A stretch of DNA of 64,000 nt from Stieleria magnilauensis (GTDB taxonomy: Bacteria; Planctomycetota; Planctomycetia; Pirellulales; Pirellulaceae), in assembly GCA_007753675.1 (NCBI GenBank), contig CP036432.1, forward strand, positions 8,806,233-8,870,232. Reading direction: 5' to 3'. Both the position numbers and the translations under genes were made by a program. The notes under the pieces were generated by a model. The model was not told the DNA's origin, searched no databases, and saw nothing but the letters and a program-made list of their open reading frames with translations. How positions within the stretch are numbered: position 1 is the stretch's first letter; the number at the start of each line of letters is the position of its first letter. Below, piece after piece: positions 18,491 to 27,007 of the stretch.

Positions 18491-19135
18491 CAATGCCATC
18501 GACTCTGACGCCAAGCGGGTGCTTTTTGTTAGCGGTAGGGCGCGAGCCCTCCGGTCTTTCACGGCGTTTTTGAAGCGCGACCGGACGGCTCGCGCTGTTC
18601 CGCTAACACCTTAGAGCCCAGTGCCATCGACTCTGACGATAAGCGGGTATTTTTTGTTAGCGGTAGGGCGCGAGCCCTCCGGTCTTTCACGGCGTTGTTG
18701 AAGCGCGACCGGACGGCTCGCGCCGTTCCGCTAACACCTTAGAGCCCAATGCCATCGACTTTGACGCCAAGCGGGTATTTTTTGTTAGCGGTAGGGCGCG
18801 AGCCCTCCGGTCTTTCACGGCGTTGTTGAAGCGCGACCGGACGGCTCGCGCTGTTCCGCTAACACCTTAGAGCCCAATGCCATCGACTCTGACGATAAGC
18901 GGGTATTTTTTGTTAGCGGTAGGGCGCGAGCCCTCCGGTCTTTCACGGCGTTGTTGAAGCGCGACCGGACGGCTCGCGCCGTTCCGCTAACACCTTTAGA
19001 GCCCAATGCCATCGACTTTGACGCCAAGTGGGTGTTTTTTGTTAGCGGTAGGGCGCGAGCCCTCCGGTCTTTCACGGCGTTGTTGAAGCGCGACCGGACG
19101 GCTCGCGCCGTTCCGCTAACACCTTTAGAGCCCAA
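18491..19135. repeat. Five tandem ~127-bp hairpin units
   Basis: Units begin near 18491, 18619, 18746, 18873 and 19002. Each has a lead CAATGCCATCGACTYTGACG and a hairpin whose arms run from GTTAGCGGTAGGGCGCGAGC to GGCTCGCGCCGTTCCGCTAA (first hairpin 18528-18607). A truncated arm lies at 18472. The array fills the 714-bp gap between the convergent pseudouridine synthase and aldolase genes. Copies differ at only a few bases, so the array is young or homogenised. There is no Cas gene and the spacing is palindrome-based, so it is not CRISPR. Confidence 0.92.
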
Positions 19136-19162
19136 TGCCCCTCGCCCTGACAGCAGGCTGAC

Positions 19163-20173
19163 TTACAGCGTCGCCCGGAGCTTGGCTCCGTTGCCGGCTT
19201 GCCCGAAGGCGGTCATGCGTGCGACGCATACGTCTTTCATCGCCGTACGAGCGGGTTTCAGATAAGCACGCGGGTCGAACGCCGAGGGGTCTTCGGCGAA
19301 CACCTTGCGGATCGCACCGGTGATGGCCATGCGGCAATCGGTATCGACGTTGATCTTGCGAACACCGCTCTTGATGCCGCGTTGAATTTCTTCGACCGGC
19401 ACGCCGTAGGTTTGCTTCATTTGGCCGCCGTACTTGTTGATGATGTCCTGCAATTCTTGCGGAACACTGCTGCTGCCGTGCATCACCAGGTGGGTGTTGG
19501 GCAATTTGGCGTGGATTTCTTCGATCCGCGACATCGCCAGCACTTCGCCGGTCGGTTTCTTGGTGAACTTGTACGCGCCGTGGCTGGTCCCGATGGCGAC
19601 GGCCAGTGCGTCGACGCCGGTTTCTTCGACAAATCGCTGGGCTTCGTCGGGATCGGTCAGCAATTGGTCGTGCGTCAGTTCGCCGACCGCACCGTGGCCG
19701 TCTTCCTGCTCCCCTTCGCCGCTTTCCAGCGATCCCAGGCAGCCGAGTTCCCCTTCGACGCTGACGTTTTTGGCGTGTGCCAATTCAACGACGGCCTTGG
19801 TGACGCGAGCGTTGTATTCGTAATCCGCGGGAGTTTTTCCGTCTTCTTCCAGCGAACCGTCCATCATGACGCTGGTGAAGCCGTTTTCGATCGCCGATTT
19901 ACAGGTCTCGGGGCTGTTGCCATGGTCTTGGTGCATGACGATCGGAATGTGCGGGTACAATTCGGTCGCCGCGATCATCAGGTGTCGCAGGTAAGCGTCC
20001 TGCGAATAAGCCCGTGCACCACGCGATGCCTGGATGATTACGGGCGAATCAGTCTCTTCGGCGGCTTCCATGATCGCCTGGATCTGTTCCATATTGTTGA
20101 CGTTGAATGCCGCAACGCCGTAATCGTTTTCTGCGGCGTGGTCGAGCACAACGCGAAGTGGAACCAATGCCAT
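19163..20173 (-). CDS. fba: Class II fructose-1,6-bisphosphate aldolase
   Basis: 336 residues. It catalyses reversible aldol cleavage of fructose-1,6-bisphosphate to DHAP and glyceraldehyde-3-phosphate. Zn ligands are seen in VMHQDHGNS, in the conserved Glu/His region VEGELGCLG...DGHGAVGEL and in [16 protein letters not shown]-binding blocks include [10 protein letters not shown] and [10 protein letters not shown]. Length and the [15 protein letters not shown] stretch fit the subgroup also called Calvin-cycle type, although no RuBisCO genes are in view. It is divergent from pabA with a 92-bp shared promoter region. Confidence 0.95.
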   Translation of the reverse strand: MALVPLRVVLDHAAENDYGVAAFNVNNMEQIQAIMEAAEETDSPVIIQASRGARAYSQDAYLRHLMIAATELYPHIPIVMHQDHGNSPETCKSAIENGFTSVMMDGSLEEDGKTPADYEYNARVTKAVVELAHAKNVSVEGELGCLGSLESGEGEQEDGHGAVGELTHDQLLTDPDEAQRFVEETGVDALAVAIGTSHGAYKFTKKPTGEVLAMSRIEEIHAKLPNTHLVMHGSSSVPQELQDIINKYGGQMKQTYGVPVEEIQRGIKSGVRKINVDTDCRMAITGAIRKVFAEDPSAFDPRAYLKPARTAMKDVCVARMTAFGQAGNGAKLRATL

Positions 20174-20265
20174 GATCAGCTACCTTGGGGTAAAATGAGA
20201 GTCGGGGGTCAGTCTTTTGCCGGGAATTATCGCTGCGTGACCCCTGACCGCAAGGGCGGGGGATC

Positions 20266-20844
20266 ATGATTCTGCTGTTGGACAATCAGGACTCCTTTGT
20301 TCACAACTTGGCACGCTATTTTCGCCTTACCGGGGCGGAGACCCGTGTGATCCGGAGCAACCAGATCACCGCCCGCCAGGCGATTGACCTCGCCCCCCAG
20401 GCAATCGTCCTCTCCCCAGGCCCCCACGGCCCGGCCGATGCCGGCTGCTGCATCGAACTGATCCGACAGGCCCCCGAGCAGCTTCCGATCCTGGGCGTCT
20501 GCCTGGGACACCAAGCGATCGGGGCGGCCTTCGGCGCGCAGATCATCCGCAGCGAGCCGCGCCATGGATTGGCCAGCCCGATCACCCACGACGGCGAAGA
20601 CTTGTTTCGCCACTGCCCCAGCCCGATGAATGTCGCGCGTTATCATTCCCTGGTCGTCTCGTCGCAGGACCTGCCTAGCTGTTTGCGGGTGACCGCCACC
20701 AGCACCGACGACGCCTGCGTGATGGGGCTACGACACCGCTCGCGTCCGGTCTTCGGAGTCCAGTTCCACCCCGAATCCATTCTGTCGGACACCGGCCATA
20801 CCATCATCCAAAACTTCGCCTCTCTGACCCAAAACGCAACGTGA
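20266..20844 (+). CDS. pabA: Glutamine amidotransferase, aminodeoxychorismate/anthranilate synthase component II
   Basis: 192 residues. The class-I amidotransferase triad is visible: Cys79 in GVCLGHQ, His168 and Glu170 in FHPES. It releases ammonia from glutamine for the chorismate-using partner, giving 4-aminobenzoate (PabA) or anthranilate (TrpG); sequence alone does not separate the two. The following genes overlap it (GTGA at 20841) and encode DUF447 and beta-RFAP synthase. Since 4-aminobenzoate is a substrate of the latter, PabA is the better guess here. The component I gene is not in the window. Confidence 0.85.
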   Translation: MILLLDNQDSFVHNLARYFRLTGAETRVIRSNQITARQAIDLAPQAIVLSPGPHGPADAGCCIELIRQAPEQLPILGVCLGHQAIGAAFGAQIIRSEPRHGLASPITHDGEDLFRHCPSPMNVARYHSLVVSSQDLPSCLRVTATSTDDACVMGLRHRSRPVFGVQFHPESILSDTGHTIIQNFASLTQNAT

Positions 20845-21458
20845 TCCTGGAATCAATCGTCACAACGATCGGCGTCGACGGCCGCATCAATCTTGCGCCG
20901 ATGGGGCCGGTGGTGTCCGATCCCAATGCGATGACTTCCAGCGGATCGACCGATCCGGGCTTTGTCCTGCGACCGTTCGAGGGCTCTCGCACGTTCAAAA
21001 ACCTGCGTGCGACGCGCCGCGCGACGATCCACGTGACCGACGACGCGGCCCTGTTCGCCCGGGCCGCGGTGAGCCAGCTCGACGATCAAGCCGCATCGGT
21101 GCGGCGGTCGGAATGCGGACGATGGGCGATCCTGAACCGTTGCCATCGTTGGTTCGCCGTCAAAGTCGTCTCCGTGGCCGAAACACCGCCCCGCTATGAG
21201 ATGCCGTGCCGTGTCGTCGACTCCGGAATCATCGCGCCGTTCTTTGGATTCAATCGAGCCAAGCATGCCGTCATCGAAGCGGCCATCCTGGCAACGCGGA
21301 CCCATTTGATCTCGGCCGAGGACGTCAGATCGCAACTGGAGGCATTGAAACCCTTGGTCGACAAGACCGCGGGCGACGCCGAACGAGACGCGTTCGCGAC
21401 GTTGGCTGCGGTGATCACCCAGCGGATCAAGCCCCACGCCCCGAGCGGAACCCCATGA
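20841..21458 (+). CDS. DUF447 family protein, H4MPT-associated
   Basis: 205 residues from a GTG that overlaps the pabA stop. Family features: an opening ESIVTTIGVDGRINLAPMGP, then LRPFEGSRTFKNLRATRRA and VTDDAALFARAA. DUF447 has a flavin-reductase-like split-barrel look, and its genes recur with tetrahydromethanopterin biosynthesis genes in archaea, methylotrophs and planctomycetes. The biochemical step is not established to my knowledge. It overlaps the beta-RFAP synthase gene by ATGA at 21455, so the three genes form a tight operon. Confidence 0.85.
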   Translation: MILESIVTTIGVDGRINLAPMGPVVSDPNAMTSSGSTDPGFVLRPFEGSRTFKNLRATRRATIHVTDDAALFARAAVSQLDDQAASVRRSECGRWAILNRCHRWFAVKVVSVAETPPRYEMPCRVVDSGIIAPFFGFNRAKHAVIEAAILATRTHLISAEDVRSQLEALKPLVDKTAGDAERDAFATLAAVITQRIKPHAPSGTP

Positions 21459-22417
21459 TGCGCGCGGCGAAACGGATTCGAATCGAAACCGGCGCTCGGC
21501 TGCACTTCGGGTTACTCGACACGTCGCCGCCATTCGGTGGTCTTGGTGCGATGATCGACCGGCCGGCGACCGTCGTCGAACTTTCCGCGGCCGAGCAATG
21601 GACTGTCGCGAGCGGCTACCAACAACGCGCCTGCCCGATCGCCAAACGTTTTTGCCAAGCCACCGGCCAGGCGGCGTTACCCGCCGTGGCGATCGACGTC
21701 GTCAAGGCCGCGCCGCCGCACCGTGGGTTCGGCAGCGGCACGCAACTCTCACTGGCCATCGCCGAAGGGTTGCGTCAATTGACCGGTCAGGAGATGACCG
21801 ATGAAACACTCGCCGTCCAGATCGCCGATCGGGGCAAACGCTCGGCGGTCGGAGTCCATGGCTTTTTCAACGGCGGCATGATCTTCGAAACCGGTGATGA
21901 CGATCACCAAACGCTGAACCCGATTCGCCAACGTGTCGAATTACCCGAGCGATGGCGGTTGCTGACACTCAGCCCCACGACGGTTGCCGAAACCGTTTCC
22001 GGCAACCACGAATCCGATCACTTTGACAGGCTGCAATCCGAACCTCTCCGCTCGGCGGCAAACCGTCTTCGCGATGAGCTACGCCGGCACATCCTCGACG
22101 ACATTCTGCCGGCTGCCCAGGCCCGTCGCTTCACCGAATTCGCCCGCGCGATCGAAAGCTACAACCATGCCAGCGGCATGCTGTTCGCCAAAGCCCAAGG
22201 CGGTCCGTACAACGGCCGCTGGGTCACCGAACTGATCGCGTCGCTACAAAACGCCGGCGCGATCGGCGTGGGACAAAGCAGTTGGGGGCCAGGCGTGTTC
22301 GTGTGGTGCGAAGACGAATCGTCCGCCCAAGGACTGGCGGAACAGTTTGCCAGCCCCACGATGAACATCCAAATCGCCCGCATCAAACGCACCGGGCGAA
22401 CGGTGAGCCGCGCGTAG
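21455..22417 (+). CDS. Beta-ribofuranosylaminobenzene 5'-phosphate synthase
   Basis: 320 residues from the ATG in the ATGA overlap; the frame continues upstream only inside the DUF447 gene. It joins 4-aminobenzoate and PRPP with loss of CO2 and PPi, the first committed step of methanopterin synthesis. GHMP-kinase fold: the substrate-start block ETGARLHFGLLD, the glycine-rich loop PPHRGFGSGTQLSLA and SAVGVHGFFNGGMI. The C-terminal GQSSWGPGVFVW is typical of RFAP synthases. Its TAG stop is part of the first unit of the repeat at 22414-22531. Confidence 0.92.
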   Translation: MMRAAKRIRIETGARLHFGLLDTSPPFGGLGAMIDRPATVVELSAAEQWTVASGYQQRACPIAKRFCQATGQAALPAVAIDVVKAAPPHRGFGSGTQLSLAIAEGLRQLTGQEMTDETLAVQIADRGKRSAVGVHGFFNGGMIFETGDDDHQTLNPIRQRVELPERWRLLTLSPTTVAETVSGNHESDHFDRLQSEPLRSAANRLRDELRRHILDDILPAAQARRFTEFARAIESYNHASGMLFAKAQGGPYNGRWVTELIASLQNAGAIGVGQSSWGPGVFVWCEDESSAQGLAEQFASPTMNIQIARIKRTGRTVSRA

Positions 22418-22531
22418 GTCATGCTGTGCATGACGACCAACCGTAGGTCATGCTGTGCATGACGACCAACCGTAGGTCATGCTGTGCATGACGATCAACC
22501 GTAGACGATTGGCATGCACAGCATGACCTAC
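22414..22531. repeat. GTAGGTCATGC hairpin repeats, locus 1
   Basis: Three direct 29-bp copies of GTAGGTCATGCTGTGCATGACG plus a short spacer (22414, 22443, 22472), then one inverted copy ending CATGACCTAC at 22531. Each copy is a small hairpin (GTCATGC-TGT-GCATGAC). The first supplies the TAG stop of the RFAP synthase gene; the last abuts the TAA of the minus-strand hydrolase. Confidence 0.9.
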
Positions 22532-24676
22532 TTACTGCACCGTCAACCTGTCGGCCGCCCCGGCCGCGGCGTAAACCTTTTGGACCAATCCCATCGCCCC
22601 TTCGGCCTCGCCCTGGATCGACAACGCGTGGGGTGCCCGCAACGACAACAGCCCCGGCAAATCAAAGTACTTCGCCGCGCCCGGCACAAAGTGTTCGTCG
22701 CTGTAATCGGGCACGCTGCTCAAACGAAATCCGCCGCTGTCGAGATGAACTTCGTCAACCAAATCGCCGGCGACCACGGAGGCTGCGGCGGTGCTGACGC
22801 AACTGGATTGATTCGCGACCAGCGTCAACGGTCCATCGGGCGTGGAGTGATCGAGGTACGCCACGACGCACAACAGTTGCTCGAATCGCTTGACGGTGAG
22901 CGGCCGGTTGTAGCCGAACGTCAATCCGGAATAACTTCGTTCGTCGTCAATCAACGGTTGCTGGTGTTCACTTGCCATCGCTTCTCGCGCGTGGTCTGCG
23001 GTCGCAGCAAGCGCCGGGGTCAGGTAGGCGATCACCGTCGTTCTGCCGTCGCCCTCGGCGGCAACCGACTTCACGATCGCATCACGCCGCGCCCTCTCGC
23101 GAGCCGATGTCGTCGGCACCACGACGTGCCCCGTCGCGCTGCTGTTTTTCCCCGCAACGACGTCGAGGTCCACGACCGTCTTCCAGTCCCGATGCTCAAG
23201 CCGATAACTCACCACGCGATCGTCGCCAGCTCCTTCGCTCCTCTTTGTGACGACCAAATCTTGTGCCGCTGGCATCGATCGATCAAAGATCACGCTCCAA
23301 GCCCCGCCGACGACGCGACGATACTCGGCAAGCCGATCGGCCGCCGCGGCAGTGTCCGCCGCCGGATCAGGAATCAACGCGTTTAACTTTTGATCACTCT
23401 GCCGCTTCCACCAAGCCAGCACCTTGCGTTCGTGCGAAATGGAGACCTCCGTCGGCGCCGGATGATCGTCGTCCCAAACCTTCATGTCCGCTTCACTGAG
23501 CGGTTCGAAATCGCTTTCCACCAGCGGCACATCGGCGGGCAACCCCAGGTGCTTGGCCATCCAGGGATACATCATCGCGCGTGTGACGTAGTTGTAGTTG
23601 TGCGGGTAGGTGAGCACGTCACCACACATCACGTTTTCTTTGGCGCCCAACATCGAATAGAGTTGTTGCAACTGGGGAAAACCGTCGGTCAGCATGTCCT
23701 TGGTCCAGTCATTGGCCGCCGTCATGCCTTGCGGTTTAGGTGCGAACAGGGCAGCCAGTTCGACATTGCCGGTCCCGATCCGCAGATAGTTGCAGTTTTC
23801 GCAGTAGCAACCGCCCTGCATGGACGTCGACACCATCCCGTTTGGAAATCCGACTTTGATTCGCGGATCGATCGCGCCCAAGAGAATCGTTTGCGTCCCA
23901 CCGCCGCTGCCGCCGGTCACGCCCAATCGATTCGGATCGACATCGGGTAGCTCGGCCAAGAAGTCCAACGCGCGGATGGCATTCCAAGTCTGCAGCCCCA
24001 TCACGGATTGCAAATTCAAATCGGCGTCGATGCTGAACAGACAAGGCCGCTCGCGATCGGACTCTTCAGGTCGGGGCTGGGCATGGCGATGCGCGGTCTC
24101 GAATTCGACCTGCTGCGAATCGGCATAGCCGAGCATGTCAAAGATCAACGTGACGCAGCCCATGCGTGCCAGGTGCGCACAGCGAGCCAGCTTGGGGTAA
24201 CGCCCTGAATTCTCAAAGACCTCGCCGCCGGATTGGATCTGCTTGGCCAGTTCGCCGTCGCTCAGTCGCATCGTTCGGCCCCCGTGTCCGTGCGGCGAAA
24301 GCACGGCGGGACGTTTGCCATCGACCAGTCCAAACGAATTCTCTGCCGCAGGACGGAACAGCATCCCGGTGACGAAGTGCCCCGGCAGCGATTGAAAGTA
24401 GACCTTTTCAACCGTGAACCCGTCGCGCCGGATTTTGCCGTGCAAGACCGGCTGCAACGGAGTGCGGTCCGGCATCGGCCAAAGTCCCGTGGCGACCAAC
24501 ACGCGACGACGTAACGCATCGGCCCGGTCGTTCCAGCGGTCGACGGAATCCGGTACCGCGAAGGGGAAGTGGCCGTTGAGTGTCTTGAGGTCTTGTTTTT
24601 CCGACTGGGCCTGCGACGTCATACCGGATGAAACGACGACCAGGACGACGAGCGGCCAAACGGAGAAACGCGGCAT
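22532..24676 (-). CDS. Secreted alpha/beta hydrolase, acetyl-xylan-esterase-like
   Basis: 714 residues. A signal peptide (SVWPLVVLVVVSSG, cleavage near SQAQ) implies export. The N-terminal half is an alpha/beta hydrolase: PAVLSPHGHGG, LARMGCVTLIFDMLGYADS and the nucleophile elbow GVTGGSGGGTQT, with ALDFLAELPDVDP just before it. GCYCENCNYLR is a local Cys cluster. The C-terminal ~300 residues contain a second, less clear domain (GRTTVIAYLTPALAATADHA, AYLDHSTPDGPLTLVANQS). Planctomycetes encode many such proteins for polysaccharide deacylation; the substrate is not known. It converges with the RFAP synthase operon and stands alone. Confidence 0.82.
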   Translation of the reverse strand: MPRFSVWPLVVLVVVSSGMTSQAQSEKQDLKTLNGHFPFAVPDSVDRWNDRADALRRRVLVATGLWPMPDRTPLQPVLHGKIRRDGFTVEKVYFQSLPGHFVTGMLFRPAAENSFGLVDGKRPAVLSPHGHGGRTMRLSDGELAKQIQSGGEVFENSGRYPKLARCAHLARMGCVTLIFDMLGYADSQQVEFETAHRHAQPRPEESDRERPCLFSIDADLNLQSVMGLQTWNAIRALDFLAELPDVDPNRLGVTGGSGGGTQTILLGAIDPRIKVGFPNGMVSTSMQGGCYCENCNYLRIGTGNVELAALFAPKPQGMTAANDWTKDMLTDGFPQLQQLYSMLGAKENVMCGDVLTYPHNYNYVTRAMMYPWMAKHLGLPADVPLVESDFEPLSEADMKVWDDDHPAPTEVSISHERKVLAWWKRQSDQKLNALIPDPAADTAAAADRLAEYRRVVGGAWSVIFDRSMPAAQDLVVTKRSEGAGDDRVVSYRLEHRDWKTVVDLDVVAGKNSSATGHVVVPTTSARERARRDAIVKSVAAEGDGRTTVIAYLTPALAATADHAREAMASEHQQPLIDDERSYSGLTFGYNRPLTVKRFEQLLCVVAYLDHSTPDGPLTLVANQSSCVSTAAASVVAGDLVDEVHLDSGGFRLSSVPDYSDEHFVPGAAKYFDLPGLLSLRAPHALSIQGEAEGAMGLVQKVYAAAGAADRLTVQ

Positions 24677-24762
24677 GGCGGTGGGACTTTGATGTGCGTG
24701 GCGGGAGGGGAAGCAGGCCTATAGAGTACCAAACCCGGCGGTGGCCTTGGTGAGACGGGGAT

Positions 24763-24844
24763 GGCAGAATGATGGGATGGCAGAATGATTCCGGCTCCGC
24801 GAACGGATCGCCCAAACTATCATTCTGCCCCGTATCATTCTGCC
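24763..24844. repeat. GGCAGAATGAT element, copy 2 (hairpin form)
   Basis: Two GGCAGAATGAT copies on the left (24763-24789) face two reversed copies ATCATTCTGCC on the right (24819-24844), forming a long hairpin. It lies in the 322-bp divergent gap between the hydrolase and pyrK, which contains no other feature I can identify. Confidence 0.8.
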
Positions 24845-24998
24845 ACATTGAATCATCCTGTCCTTCCGCTCCTGCAGCACCAGCCATTCCCGGCGACTCG
24901 TTTCCTTCGTGCACGGCACATTGGCCAAAAGTGACAGATCTCCTAGGCTAGGGGCGAGACCATCGAATCCTGCCATCGTCCCCTTGGACCGTTCGCCC

Positions 24999-25865
24999 AT
25001 GTCCGCACTGCATGCCGATTTTTACGCCGACCAGATGGTCCAGCACGAAACGGTGCTGGAGCAAAACGAGTGCATCGCCGAAGCGACCTATCGGCTGCGA
25101 GTGTCGGCCCCGGGGATCGCATCGATCGCGGTTCCCGGCCAATTCGTGATGATCCGGCTGGCGGGTGTCGATGCACCGCTGATCGGTCGAGCCCTGGCGA
25201 TCTGGGACGTGCTGCCGGGCGAGGATGGCAAACCGAAATACATCGATCTGATCTATCTGAAAAAAGGCAGCTTCACGACGGCCTGTGCCGAAAGCCCGCT
25301 GGGAACCAGAGTCAGCTTGTGGGGGCCGCTGGGCAACGGTTTCTCCGCACGGCCGTGTGACCGCTTGATCATGGCCGTCGGTGGGATCGGGCAAACACCG
25401 ATGTTGCTGCTCGGACGCGAAGCGATCGGCAGCCAATCGTTCGGCCGGCCGGGCGGCTGGGCGAACCACGTGGAACTGATCTACGGGGCGCGGCGTGAAT
25501 CATTGCTCGCCGGCGTCCCCGATTTCCGCCAGGCCGATTTCGACGTCCAGCTCTGCACCGATGATGGATCCACAGGCCGACAGGCGCTGGTACCGGATGT
25601 CTTGGCCGCCCGGCTGGATGAACTCGATGACGCCTCTTCGGTGCGCGTCGTCACCTGCGGACCGGAGATCATGATGGAAAAGGTCGCCGACGCTTGTCGA
25701 CAACGCGGCGTCGATTGCCAGGTTTCGATGGAAACCCCGATGGCCTGCGGAATCGGCATCTGTTTTTCATGCGTCGCCAAAGTCAAACAAGACGACGGCG
25801 AGTGGGATTACAAACGCACCTGCGTCGAAGGCCCGATCTTTGACGCCGACAAGATCGTTTGGTGA
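24999..25865 (+). CDS. pyrK: Dihydroorotate dehydrogenase electron-transfer subunit
   Basis: 288 residues from ATG 24999; 30 earlier in-frame codons look like leader. It passes electrons from the dihydroorotate dehydrogenase subunit PyrD to NAD+ through FAD and a [2Fe-2S] cluster. FAD/NAD domain: GQFVMIRLAGVDAPLIGRAL and VGGIGQTPMLLLG. Cluster ligands are the cysteines in MACGIGICFSCVAKV plus the Cys in YKRTCVEGP. The catalytic pyrD is not adjacent, which is unusual compared with the pyrK-pyrD operons of Firmicutes. A related ferredoxin-reductase-like subunit remains possible. Confidence 0.85.
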   Translation: MSALHADFYADQMVQHETVLEQNECIAEATYRLRVSAPGIASIAVPGQFVMIRLAGVDAPLIGRALAIWDVLPGEDGKPKYIDLIYLKKGSFTTACAESPLGTRVSLWGPLGNGFSARPCDRLIMAVGGIGQTPMLLLGREAIGSQSFGRPGGWANHVELIYGARRESLLAGVPDFRQADFDVQLCTDDGSTGRQALVPDVLAARLDELDDASSVRVVTCGPEIMMEKVADACRQRGVDCQVSMETPMACGIGICFSCVAKVKQDDGEWDYKRTCVEGPIFDADKIVW

Positions 25866-25878
25866 CATCGATCCCGAT

Positions 25879-25937
25879 GTAGGTCACGCTGTGCGTGACG
25901 GAGAGTATTGACGGACGGCATGCACAGCATGCCCTAC
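25879..25937. repeat. GTAGGTCATGC-type hairpin repeats, locus 2
   Basis: GTAGGTCACGCTGTGCGTGAC (25879-25899) and, 18 bases on, GGCATGCACAGCATGCCCTAC in reverse orientation. Each half is a hairpin. It sits between the convergent pyrK gene and the gene at 25934-26842, and supplies the TAG stop of the latter. Confidence 0.88.
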
Positions 25938-26842
25938 GCCATCAACAGTGCTGCTGCGCCGAGCCCACCGGCGACCAGGAACCCGGTGGCATCGATCAAC
26001 GCGATCCGCCAAATCGGTTCGGCTTCGGTTTGGTAATACGCGCGAACGCTCTCGCCGTGCAGCCAAGCCCAGATGCCGGCGCCGATCAGGATTCCTCCGA
26101 CCCCCTTGATGATGCTGAATTCCACGTCGTCTGCCATCGCCTCTTGCGCCACTTCGAAAATCTTAAACGCCAGCCCCCAACCATAGCTGAGCAAGACGAC
26201 ATACCAGCACACCCTGCCGCGGAAGAAGCAGCAGATGCTGGTCGCCAACGACAGGGCCGCCATCAACCCCAGCATCCCGGCGATCAGGTAATAGACGAAC
26301 CCGACCACGTCGGCCATGGCATCGTCCATGTTCTCCAGCATCTCGGCATCGACGAAGCCGAGAAACAGCAGCATCAAACCGCCGTAGAAGATCGCCGAGA
26401 GTCCGTTGATCAGTCCGATAAAGATCAAGAAGGGCGGCCGCGGCGCCTCCCCTTTCATCACCAACGCTTCCCCCCGCCGGTCACTTCCCGAAATCGCCTC
26501 GTTGAGCATTTTCGCCGCGTTGGCGCCGGGCGCCTTGACCGCCACCTTGGCTCCCGGAATCTGCACCGCCTTGATCGGCGCCAGATCGGTCTCGGTCAAC
26601 TCGTCGAACAACCCCGCTGCCGCCGCGGGTGCGGGCGTCGCGAGCGGTCGAGACTGGGCGGGTGCCCGTGTGGCGGCGGATGCTCCCTGCCGTGCCTGTC
26701 CGGGCGGCTTGGCTTGTGCCGACGTCGCCGCAGGTCCCCCGGGTGCCCGCAGCTGTTTCCCGCACTTGCATTTGACCACCTTGCCGGCCGCCGTGTCGGG
26801 GATTTGAAGCAGAGACGCGCAGCCGGGGCACTTGATTTTCAT
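25934..26842 (-). CDS. Zinc-ribbon membrane protein
   Basis: 302 residues from ATG 26842. It opens with a four-Cys zinc ribbon: CPGCASLLQIPDTAAGKVVKC with CKCGKQLRAPGG. An Ala/Pro/Gln-rich linker follows (residues ~38-75), then a soluble stretch, then at least four membrane segments: FLIFIGLINGLSAIFYGGLM, VGFVYYLIAGMLGLMAALSL, VCWYVVLLSYGWGLAF and VGGILIGAGIWAWL, with a last one at the C-terminus. Similar zinc-ribbon/TM proteins are common in planctomycetes with no assigned role. Its TAG stop lies inside a dispersed repeat. Confidence 0.75.
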   Translation of the reverse strand: MKIKCPGCASLLQIPDTAAGKVVKCKCGKQLRAPGGPAATSAQAKPPGQARQGASAATRAPAQSRPLATPAPAAAAGLFDELTETDLAPIKAVQIPGAKVAVKAPGANAAKMLNEAISGSDRRGEALVMKGEAPRPPFLIFIGLINGLSAIFYGGLMLLFLGFVDAEMLENMDDAMADVVGFVYYLIAGMLGLMAALSLATSICCFFRGRVCWYVVLLSYGWGLAFKIFEVAQEAMADDVEFSIIKGVGGILIGAGIWAWLHGESVRAYYQTEAEPIWRIALIDATGFLVAGGLGAAALLMA

Positions 26843-27007
26843 GGATGGAAAAGCGTTCTTGGCAAAGGAAACGATGGCGATTCGGGGTGCCCATCTTAGC
26901 AACTCGGTGCCATTTGTCTGTCAAAATGCCGCGTCAGACTGGAATAAATGGGCTCGGCCGGTCCATTTCTATGCGGCAAGTTTCCTGCCCCGATTTTTCG
27001 GCCCACG

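Noticed and set aside
18491-19135. CRISPR array
   Set aside because: The repeated unit is itself a 127-bp near-identical block with internal palindrome and no variable spacers; no Cas gene in the window.
21206-21454. Upstream extension of the RFAP synthase frame
   Set aside because: These 83 codons lie inside the DUF447 gene and lack similarity to the GHMP fold; the ATGA overlap is the natural start.
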